DNA from: Mycolicibacterium rhodesiae
GTDB taxonomy: Bacteria; Actinomycetota; Actinomycetes; Mycobacteriales; Mycobacteriaceae
Reading direction: 5' to 3'
Length of the DNA: 64,000 nt
NCBI RefSeq assembly: GCF_002086695.1
Contig: NZ_MVIH01000014.1
Location: forward strand, 1-64,000
The first letter of the stretch is position 1; each line of letters begins with the position of its first letter. Below, in pieces: positions 57,737-64,000 of the stretch. The notes beneath the pieces were generated by a model. It saw only the letters and a program-made list of their open reading frames with translations, ran no database searches and was not told the origin of the DNA. The position numbers and the translations under genes are program-made.

Positions 57737-58843
57737 TCAGAAGCGGATCAGACCGCGCAGGTTCAGTCCGGCGTGCATGTCGGCGTATCCGTGGTTGATG
57801 TCCTCGAGTGAGTACTCGCGAGTGACCAGTTCGTCGAGTTTCAGTTGTCCCGTGCGGTGCAGTTCGAGCAGCCGGGGGATGTCGCGGCGAGGGTTCGACG
57901 AGCCGAAAAGCGATCCGCGGACCTGCTTTTCGTACAGCGTCAGGTCGAACAACGACAGGTCGACGCTGGTGTCGGTCGGGTGGGGGATGGCTGTCATCAC
58001 CACTCTGCCGCGTTTGCCGACCAGGCTCAGGGCCTGGGCGACATAAGCGCCTTCGGCGACATCGGTGCTGACAACGCAGACGTCGGCCATCGCGCCGTGG
58101 GTGATGTCGGCGATCAGTGCCTGCGCCTCCTCGACATTCGCGGCGGTGTGGGTGGCGCCGAACTCCAACGACCGCGTGCGTTTGTACTCGATCGGATCGA
58201 GCGCCACGATCATCCGCGCGCCGGCAATGCGCGCGCCCTGGACCGCGTTGATGCCGATCCCGCCGACGCCCATCACCACCACGACGTCGCCGTCCCGGGT
58301 TTCACCGGTACGCACTGCACTCCCATAACCGGTGGTGACACCGCAGCCGACAAGTGCGGCGGTGTCCAGCGCGACCGACGGATCGACTGTGACCACCGAC
58401 GACGCCGGCACCACCGTGTACTCCGAAAACGTTCCGAGCACACACATCTGGCCCAGTTCCCGACCCCGGGCATGGAAGCGGAAGGTGCCGTCGAGTTGTG
58501 GCCCGGCGATGATCGCGGCGCCCAGTACGCACAGATTGCTCATTCCGCGGGCGCAGGGGTCGCAACGGCCGCACGCCGGAATGAAGCTCAGTACCACCGG
58601 GTCGCCCTCGGCGACGTCGTGGACGCCGGGACCGACGTCCACCACCACGCCTGCGCCTTCGTGTCCGCCGACCACCGGAAGCTGCATCGGCATGTCTCCG
58701 GTGACCAGATGGTCGTCGGAGTGGCACAGTCCGCTGGCGGTGAGCCGGACCAATACCTCGTCCTGCTTGGGCCCGTCGAGTTCGACCTCTTCGACCTCCC
58801 ATTTATGGTGCAGACCCCACAGCACTGCGGCTCTGGTCTTCAT
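57737..58843 (-). CDS. Zinc-dependent alcohol dehydrogenase, NDMA-type (2)
   Basis: A 368-residue medium-chain dehydrogenase of the NDMA-dependent type. Catalytic zinc ligands lie in G-L-C-H-S-D near residue 39 and G-G-H-E-G near 61. The structural zinc loop C-G-R-C-D-P-C...N-L-C lies near 90-104 and the cofactor loop G-V-G-G-I-G near 192. It starts 15 bases after the P450 gene on the same strand, so an alcohol made by the P450 could be its substrate. Resembles the ADH at 14.8-15.9 kb, but its zinc loop and lengths differ. Confidence 0.9.
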   Translation of the reverse strand: MKTRAAVLWGLHHKWEVEEVELDGPKQDEVLVRLTASGLCHSDDHLVTGDMPMQLPVVGGHEGAGVVVDVGPGVHDVAEGDPVVLSFIPACGRCDPCARGMSNLCVLGAAIIAGPQLDGTFRFHARGRELGQMCVLGTFSEYTVVPASSVVTVDPSVALDTAALVGCGVTTGYGSAVRTGETRDGDVVVVMGVGGIGINAVQGARIAGARMIVALDPIEYKRTRSLEFGATHTAANVEEAQALIADITHGAMADVCVVSTDVAEGAYVAQALSLVGKRGRVVMTAIPHPTDTSVDLSLFDLTLYEKQVRGSLFGSSNPRRDIPRLLELHRTGQLKLDELVTREYSLEDINHGYADMHAGLNLRGLIRF

Positions 58844-58858
58844 GCGATCTCCTTGCTT

Positions 58859-60133
58859 TCAGCGCTTCTCGGGTGTCCAGGTGGCGGGCAGACGGTTGAT
58901 GCCGTTGATGAAGTTGGCGATCTGAAACTCGGGCTGCGGCGCGCAGATGTCCGGGATGCGGGTGTAGACCTCGGTGAGCAGTGACCGCAGCATCGTCCTG
59001 GCAAGTGCTCCGCCGAGGCAGAAATGTGGACCGCCGCCACCGAATGCGATGTGTGGGTTGGGGTTTCGCGCGATATCGAAGGTGAACGGATCGGTGAAGA
59101 CGTCCTCATCGCGATTGCCGGAGATGTACCACAACACGACCTTGTCGCCGGCCTTGATCTCCGAGCCCCGCACCGTGACGTCCTGGGTTGCGGTGCGGCG
59201 CATGTGCAGCAGCGGCGACGACCATCGCAGCACCTCCTCGACCGCGGGGTCGATCCGCCCCTCGATGTCCTCGACAAGAAGCGCCTTCTGATCCGGGAAC
59301 CGCGAGAACGCGTAGATCGCCTGGGCGGAGGCGTGCCGGGTGGTGTCGTTGGAGGCGACGGCCAACAGCACGAAGAACGCCTTGAGTTCGTCGTCGGTCA
59401 TCTTCTTGCCGTCGAACTCGGCCTGCACCATCCAGGTGAGGAGGTCTTCCCCGGGCTCGGCTCGACGTTGCGGGATCAGCTGCGCCGCAACCGCATGCAG
59501 GTCCATGACTGCGCCCATGAACAGTTCGAGCTCGCTCTGGTCACCACGGACTCGTGGATCGGTCCAGCCGAGCAACCGCTGGGCGGCGTTGGTCGCCTGA
59601 TCGCGGATCTCTCCTTCGGGCAGACCGAAGAAACTCCCGAAGATGCGCGCGGGCAGCTTCACCGACACGAGTTCGACGAAGTCGCCCTCGCCGAGATGCG
59701 ACATCTCGGTGACAAGGTCGCGTGCGTGCCCGCGAATCCAGCTTTCCAGCCGGCGCATGTTCTTGGGTTTGAACGCGTCCATCGTGATGCCGCGCAGCTG
59801 GGCGTGCCTCGGTGCGTCCATCGCGATGAACGACTGGGCGACCTCTCTGGCTTCGGGGGCGAAGTCCTCCATCGTGATGCCTTGGGCCGACGAGAATATC
59901 TCCGGATGGCGGCTCGCCATCCGAATGTCCTCCTGCTTGGTCAACGACCAGAACCCGTGAGTGTTGAGTTCCGGGGGCAGCAGGTCGGATTCCGCGGGAC
60001 GGCTCCACGGCACCGGGTTCTCCCTGCGCAGGACGGCGAAGGCTTGATCGCGTTCGTCGGGGTGTTTGGCCCAGAACGACCGGGCGCTCAGGTCGATGTC
60101 ACCGTGGGTGGGCGCGGTGGTGGGGGCGGTCAT
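58859..60133 (-). CDS. Cytochrome P450
   Basis: A 424-residue soluble bacterial P450. The I-helix reads A-S-N-D-T-T-R with the oxygen-activating Asn/Asp-Thr pair, the K-helix E-x-x-R is E-V-L-R, and the haem loop F-G-G-G-G-P-H-F-C-L-G-G gives ligand Cys near residue 372. ATG 60133 has AGAGGA upstream and matches the usual N-terminus. It is the first gene of a unit with the NDMA-type ADH. A suitable [3Fe-4S]-type ferredoxin is encoded 2 kb away at 62.3-62.5 kb rather than next to it. Substrate unknown; the CYP family number is not assigned. Confidence 0.93.
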   Translation of the reverse strand: MTAPTTAPTHGDIDLSARSFWAKHPDERDQAFAVLRRENPVPWSRPAESDLLPPELNTHGFWSLTKQEDIRMASRHPEIFSSAQGITMEDFAPEAREVAQSFIAMDAPRHAQLRGITMDAFKPKNMRRLESWIRGHARDLVTEMSHLGEGDFVELVSVKLPARIFGSFFGLPEGEIRDQATNAAQRLLGWTDPRVRGDQSELELFMGAVMDLHAVAAQLIPQRRAEPGEDLLTWMVQAEFDGKKMTDDELKAFFVLLAVASNDTTRHASAQAIYAFSRFPDQKALLVEDIEGRIDPAVEEVLRWSSPLLHMRRTATQDVTVRGSEIKAGDKVVLWYISGNRDEDVFTDPFTFDIARNPNPHIAFGGGGPHFCLGGALARTMLRSLLTEVYTRIPDICAPQPEFQIANFINGINRLPATWTPEKR

Positions 60134-60263
60134 CGGCGTCCTCTCGTCACCGCCGCGTGCGTCGGTGTGGTTCGCGTCACGTCGGCGTCGCACCCATGGT
60201 CACCATCGCCGGGCCCACACGGGACCGGCGCGCGTGCCAATCGCTGGCCTGCGGGGGCCAGTG

Positions 60264-61553
60264 TCAGGACTCGATGGGCGCCCGGAAAGTCACGGACAGG
60301 CCGCCGCCGTCGCGCGTGGCGAAGTCGACGCGACCGCCCATCGCTTCGACGATCTGCTGCACGATCCACAGACCCAAGCCGGCGGTGCCGCGTTGGCCGC
60401 CGGCGCTGACGTACTTTGCCGTCAGTTCGCCGAGGTTTTCGGGGGGAATGCCCGGCCCGCGGTCGAGCACCGCAATCACCAGTTCGTTGCCGTCGCGGGC
60501 GCAGGTGACGTCGACCGGGGCGTCTCGGCTGTGCCGGGATGCGTTCTCCAACAAGTTGGTCAGCACCCGCCGGAGTCCCTGGGCGTTGATGACGACTGCG
60601 TCGAGGTCACCGATCGACGTCACCCGCAGCCGAGGAGCAGTGAGGCCGACAGCATCGCCTGCCGAGGTGACGACATCGCGGACGTCCACGCGCCGGATCC
60701 GGCCGGAGGAGAACGTGGGCCGCCGGCTCAACGCGACGTCGGAGAGCGCCTCGATCATGTCGGCCAGATGATGCACGTGGCGCTCCGCCAGCTGCAGACC
60801 GGCGTCGCGGTCGGCGGGCGACATCGGCGACGCCGAGGTGAGAGCGCTCATCAGCGCCTCGAGCGAGGCGATCGGGGTGCGGAACTCGTGAACGAGGACC
60901 TGAAGGCCGTCCTGCTGGGACTGATAGGACCGCAGCAGCCTTGCGCGCAGGTCCCGTTCTTCTTCGGCGGCGGCGTGCTCGGCCTCGGCCTCCACCAGTG
61001 CGTGTACCCGGGAGCGGTGCTCGCGCTCGGCCAGCGCCGAAAGCCCCGCGGTAATGATCGCGATACAGACGACGAAGAACGCCCACCAGCCGGTCTGCAC
61101 CCCCGGAGCTACCGAGAACGGGTCCTGGGGTGAGGCTTTCAGCGCGATAGGGATGAACGCGGCGCTGAACAGGACTGCCGCCGTGAGTGCCTCGGCGAAC
61201 GAGAGCCGGGCCGCCGAGGCGACGATGACGGCGACCGGCACCGCCACGACCGGGCTGTACGCACCGCCGGTGAGTGCGACAACGGCCAGGGTGAAACCCG
61301 AGTCCAGGATGGTGATCAGCCAGGAATAGCGGGTGCGCCGCACTTCCAACTGGGCATTGGCCAGCAGTACCGCGGCATACACGAGTGCGGCGCCCAGGAC
61401 CGCGAACGTCGCCTGCGCATGCTCGCGGGCCCAGGCCGGGCCGATGAGCAGGACGACCCCGATCGACACGACGATCGCGGTTCGCACCGCGACCACGATG
61501 CGGGCCAGGGCGTAGCCGTCGTCGGTATTGGTCAATCGATCGAGCGGTCTCAC
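60264..61553 (-). CDS. Membrane sensor histidine kinase
   Basis: A 429-residue kinase. Residues about 18-172 hold five to six transmembrane helices with little extracytoplasmic sequence, suggesting sensing within the membrane. A coiled linker leads to the HisKA-type H-box V-H-E-F-R-T-P (His 222), then the N-box N-L-L-E-N-A-S, D-R-G-P-G-I-P and G-L-G-L-W-I-V. GTG 61553 is 36 bases from the divergent response regulator start. It lies 130 bases upstream of the P450 gene on the same strand. The signal is unknown; control of the P450-ADH unit is a reasonable inference. Confidence 0.88.
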   Translation of the reverse strand: MRPLDRLTNTDDGYALARIVVAVRTAIVVSIGVVLLIGPAWAREHAQATFAVLGAALVYAAVLLANAQLEVRRTRYSWLITILDSGFTLAVVALTGGAYSPVVAVPVAVIVASAARLSFAEALTAAVLFSAAFIPIALKASPQDPFSVAPGVQTGWWAFFVVCIAIITAGLSALAEREHRSRVHALVEAEAEHAAAEEERDLRARLLRSYQSQQDGLQVLVHEFRTPIASLEALMSALTSASPMSPADRDAGLQLAERHVHHLADMIEALSDVALSRRPTFSSGRIRRVDVRDVVTSAGDAVGLTAPRLRVTSIGDLDAVVINAQGLRRVLTNLLENASRHSRDAPVDVTCARDGNELVIAVLDRGPGIPPENLGELTAKYVSAGGQRGTAGLGLWIVQQIVEAMGGRVDFATRDGGGLSVTFRAPIES

Positions 61554-61589
61554 CCGGCTGACCCTAAGGTTGGGTCTAGCATCGCGGCA

Positions 61590-62276
61590 ATGAATGGCAG
61601 GGCCGGGGGAGCGAAGATCGTCGTGGTCATCGTCGATGACCACGAGCTGTTCGCCCAGGGCCTGGCCTTGCTGCTCACCCGCGAGTGGGGCGAGTTGTTC
61701 ACCGTCGGCGGCCAGACCACGTATGTCGAAGAAGCCGCCGACCTGGTGGTCGGTTGCCAGGCGGACGTCGCCATCATCGACCTCACGATGCCGCCACTCG
61801 GCGGAGTGGCCGCGATCCGGCACATCAAGGCGCGCCATCCTACGACCCGGATCCTGGCGTTGTCGGGCACCGACGACATGGGCCTGGCCGAAGAGGCGTT
61901 ACGTGCCGGCGCCGACGGTTTCCTTCCGAAGACCGCACGGCCGGAAGCACTGGCCGGGCCGTTGTGGACGATCGCCGAAGGTCTGTGCGTGCTGGACCGG
62001 ACACTTCTCGATGCGCTGCTGACCACCACCCGTAGGCCGCCGTCGGCGCTGTTGGACGGTCTCTCCGACCAGGACCTGCGGTTGTGGACTCTGCTGGCCA
62101 CCGGGATGGAGACCACCGACATCGCGGCCCGGCTGCTGGTCTCGGAGCGCACCGCCAAGCGCATGGTCGCTGCGCTGCTGCACAAGCTGGGAGTGACCAA
62201 CCGGATCGCCGCGGCGGCCATGGCAGGTCGCTACCGCCTGCTCGACGACCTCGCCGACGCCGAGCGGCTCAGCTGA
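61590..62276 (+). CDS. NarL/LuxR-type response regulator
   Basis: A 228-residue regulator. The receiver domain (about 10-130) has the acidic pair D-D at 16-17, phospho-acceptor Asp 64 in I-I-D-L-T-M-P and a Lys near 116 in P-K-T. The C-terminal helix-turn-helix is LuxR-like (M-E-T-T-D-I-A-A-R-L-L-V-S-E-R-T-A-K-R-M). TAGCAT at 61577-61582 ends seven bases before the ATG, so the mRNA may be leaderless. It is divergent from the histidine kinase. Its end overlaps the convergent ferredoxin gene by 8 bases. Confidence 0.9.
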   Translation: MNGRAGGAKIVVVIVDDHELFAQGLALLLTREWGELFTVGGQTTYVEEAADLVVGCQADVAIIDLTMPPLGGVAAIRHIKARHPTTRILALSGTDDMGLAEEALRAGADGFLPKTARPEALAGPLWTIAEGLCVLDRTLLDALLTTTRRPPSALLDGLSDQDLRLWTLLATGMETTDIAARLLVSERTAKRMVAALLHKLGVTNRIAAAAMAGRYRLLDDLADAERLS

Positions 62277-62460
62277 CGCTGATCGCCAGGGCCGGGCACA
62301 TCGCGGCAGCCCGGATCGCGCGATCACGTTCGCAGTCAGGCGGATTGGGGTCCAGCACGACGACCTGATCGGCCCCGTCGGGAAGATCGAACAGATCCGG
62401 TGCGGCCATCAGGCATTGCCCGTGGCCTTCACACAGCCGGTAATCGACGGTGATGTGCAT
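62269..62460 (-). CDS. Small ferredoxin, P450-type, His-substituted cluster motif
   Basis: A 63-residue ferredoxin of the kind that feeds electrons to actinobacterial P450s. Cluster ligands: Cys10, Cys16 and Cys55 in C-x2-H-x2-C ... C-P. His13 occupies the position of the second Cys, as in several mycobacterial [3Fe-4S] ferredoxins. The likely partner is the P450 at 58.9-60.1 kb, although the two-component pair separates them. The gene is convergent with the response regulator and 73 bases from kdpE. Confidence 0.9.
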   Translation of the reverse strand: MHITVDYRLCEGHGQCLMAAPDLFDLPDGADQVVVLDPNPPDCERDRAIRAAAMCPALAISVS

Positions 62461-62533
62461 GGCGTCAGTATCGGCTTGACGCCAGGGGTGCGGGCGGTCC
62501 GCGCGCGCCAGATCTGGCCTGGCCGGGCCACTC

Positions 62534-63220
62534 TCACTGCTCGAAGCGGTAACCCATGCCGGCCTCGGTCAGCAGGTGCCGCGGGTGCGACGGGTCGTCC
62601 TCGAGCTTGCGGCGCAGCTGCGCCAGATACACCCGCAGATAATGGGTCTCCTTGGCATACGCCTGGCCCCACACCTCTTTGAGCAACTCCTCGCGGCCCA
62701 CCAGCTTGCCGCGGTTGCGCACCAGCATCTCGAGCATGCCCCATTCGGTGGGGGTCAGGTGAACCTCGGCGCCGTTCTTGATCACCTTCTTGGCGGCCAG
62801 ATCGACTGTGAACGAATCGGTTTCGATCACCGGCTCGTCGGTCTCAGACGCCGCCGCGCCCCGGCGCACCGCCGCGCGCAACCGGGCCAGGAACTCGTCC
62901 ATCCCGAACGGCTTGGTCACGTAGTCGTCGGCGCCGGCGTCGAGCGCGTCCACTTTTTCCGCGGAGTCGGTGCGGGCCGACAGCACGATCACCGGTGCGG
63001 TCAGCCAGCCACGTAGCCCACCGAGCACCTCGATGCCGTCCATATCGGGCAGTCCGAGGTCCAGCACGATCACGTCGGGCCGCTGCTCGGCAGCGGCCTT
63101 CAGCGCCGCCGCGCCGGTGGCGGCGGTGATCACCTCATATCCGCGCACGCTCAGGTTGATCCGCAACGCCCGCAGGATCTGCGGCTCGTCGTCGATCACC
63201 AGCACCTTGATCTTGCTCAC
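62534..63220 (-). CDS. kdpE: OmpR-family response regulator KdpE
   Basis: A 228-residue regulator. The receiver domain has D-D at 10-11, phospho-acceptor Asp 54 in V-L-D-L-G-L-P-D and Lys in K-P-F near 105. The C-terminal winged helix (about 130-228) has the T-P-T-E-W-G-M-L-E and A-Q-L-R-R-K-L-E-D-D blocks of the OmpR class. It controls the high-affinity K+ pump kdpFABC in the standard model. GTG 63220 overlaps the kdpD stop by four bases, so the two are translationally coupled. The position matches Rv1027c. Confidence 0.94.
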   Translation of the reverse strand: MSKIKVLVIDDEPQILRALRINLSVRGYEVITAATGAAALKAAAEQRPDVIVLDLGLPDMDGIEVLGGLRGWLTAPVIVLSARTDSAEKVDALDAGADDYVTKPFGMDEFLARLRAAVRRGAAASETDEPVIETDSFTVDLAAKKVIKNGAEVHLTPTEWGMLEMLVRNRGKLVGREELLKEVWGQAYAKETHYLRVYLAQLRRKLEDDPSHPRHLLTEAGMGYRFEQ

Positions 63221-64000
63221 GGCCGGTCTCCCGGCGGCGCGGCGAGGTCGACGATCACGGTCAGGCCGCCGCCGGGGGTGTCGGTGGCCGATATCGTGCC
63301 GCCCATTGCTTCGACGAATCCGCGAGCCACCGAAAGGCCCAGTCCGACACCGTATTTGTTGTTCCGGTCGCCGAGGCGCTGGAACGGCTCGAACAACTGC
63401 TCCTCGCTGCCGCGGGGGACGCCGGGCCCTTCGTCGATCACGTTGATGAGCATTCGCACCCCGACACGGCCCGCGTTGATCCGCACGATCGACTCGGGGG
63501 CGTACCGCAGAGCGTTGTCGACCAGGTTCGCCAGCACCCGCTCCAGCAGTCCGGCATCGGCCAGGGCCACCGCATCGCCGACGTCGACCTTCACCCGGTC
63601 CAGCCCTTTGGCGCCGAATCCGGTGGAGCCGCGGCCGATGCTCAGCAGTGCACGCTGGACCACCTCTTCGAGATACACCCGCTTGAGTTCGGGACGGACA
63701 ACGCCTGCCGCCAGTCGCGACGAATCGAGCAGGTTGTCCACCAGAGCGGTCAGCTGGTCCACCGACTCCTCCACGGTGGCCAGCAGTTCGGCGGTGTCCT
63801 CTTCGGAGAAGCCGATGTCGTCGGAGCGCAGGCTCGACACCGCGGCCTTGGCCCCGGCCAGCGGAGTGCGCAGGTCGTGGCTGACCGCCGACAGCAGTGA
63901 GCGGCGCAGTTCGTCGGCCTTCTCGATCGCCTCGGCCTTGCTGGCTTCCTCGGTGAGTTCGCGCTGGCGGACCAGTCCGGCGGCCTGCTTGGCGACGGCG
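63217..64000 (-). CDS. kdpD: Sensor histidine kinase KdpD, 3' part
   Basis: The C-terminal 260 residues of KdpD; the gene runs off the right edge, so the N-terminal KdpD/UspA domains and membrane helices are not visible. The H-box V-S-H-D-L-R-T-P-L-A-G is encoded near 63870. It is followed by N-L-V-D-N-A-L-R-Y, D-E-G-P-G-V-P and G-L-G-L-S-V-A, a complete HATPase domain. It senses K+ limitation or turgor and phosphorylates KdpE. The frame stays open to position 64000. The stop overlaps kdpE (GTGA). Confidence 0.93.
   Translation of the reverse strand, partial: AVAKQAAGLVRQRELTEEASKAEAIEKADELRRSLLSAVSHDLRTPLAGAKAAVSSLRSDDIGFSEEDTAELLATVEESVDQLTALVDNLLDSSRLAAGVVRPELKRVYLEEVVQRALLSIGRGSTGFGAKGLDRVKVDVGDAVALADAGLLERVLANLVDNALRYAPESIVRINAGRVGVRMLINVIDEGPGVPRGSEEQLFEPFQRLGDRNNKYGVGLGLSVARGFVEAMGGTISATDTPGGGLTVIVDLAAPPGDRP

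Noticed and set aside
1..64000. CRISPR arrays, prophage or IS transposase genes
   Set aside because: No regularly spaced repeats, transposase or phage structural motif was seen on either strand; accessory blocks appear as plain gene insertions.

Overview
The window is chromosomal DNA of a mycobacterium, most likely a rapid-growing Mycolicibacterium. GC content is high with strong third-position GC. Starts are often GTG, and many neighbouring genes overlap by a 4-base GTGA or ATGA. Gene content is typically mycobacterial: LpqN-family and LpqU lipoproteins, RpfB, Pmt, a PE-PPE-domain hydrolase, and F420/NDMA-type oxidoreductases. From memory, the backbone follows the order of M. tuberculosis Rv0999-Rv1028c: DUF5642 protein, AlkB-like protein, arcA, pmt, rsmI, pabB, metG, tatD, rpfB, rsmA, ispE, pks16, pth, rplY, lpqT, prs, glmU, tRNA-Gln, TetR, mfd, mazG, lpqU, eno, FtsB-like, DUF501, ppx2, kdpE, kdpD.

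Layout. 1-4 kb: LpqN-like lipoprotein, PE-PPE-domain esterase, TspO, and a choloylglycine-hydrolase-family enzyme. 4-7.8 kb: two DUF5642 lipoproteins, AlkB-like oxygenase, SoxR, arginine deiminase. 7.8-17.9 kb: an accessory catabolic block inserted between arcA and pmt (ALDH, two Baeyer-Villiger-type monooxygenases, a double-domain CoA-transferase, an alcohol dehydrogenase, an LLM flavin enzyme). It ends with a DUF559-like gene framed by inverted repeats. 17.9-32.1 kb: backbone from pmt to pks16, interrupted by an ECF41 sigma factor/oxidoreductase pair and by a soluble Ser/Thr kinase. 32.1-37.1 kb: accessory O-methyltransferase, an MFS-universal stress protein fusion, an Fe-S protein and two membrane proteins. 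37.2-48.7 kb: translation, nucleotide, cell-wall and repair genes (pth to mazG). 48.6-52.1 kb: the iron uptake operon efeUOB with IdeR-like boxes. 52.2-56.5 kb: lpqU-eno-ftsB-like-DUF501-ppx2. 56.5-62.5 kb: a second accessory block (two DUF4383 membrane proteins, a 36-residue metallothionein-like peptide, NDMA-type ADH, cytochrome P450, a two-component pair, ferredoxin). 62.5-64 kb: kdpE and the 3' part of kdpD.

How genes work together. The arcA-pmt block could oxidise an alcohol to a ketone or aldehyde, insert oxygen, oxidise the aldehyde and activate the acid as a CoA ester; the substrate is unknown. ECF41 sigma and the FAD oxidoreductase form a self-contained switch with a matching promoter upstream. 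RpfB, RsmA and IspE link wall remodelling, ribosome maturation and isoprenoid synthesis behind a terminator-type leader. Prs and GlmU supply PRPP and UDP-GlcNAc. Mfd and MazG handle stalled transcription and nucleotide sanitation. EfeUOB imports iron.

The most novel-looking items are the unannotated metallothionein-like peptide, the inverted-repeat-framed DUF559 cassette, the ECF41 promoter match, the MFS-USP fusion, and a low-GC patch across rpfB-rsmA. All family assignments come from reading motifs by eye; no database search was run.
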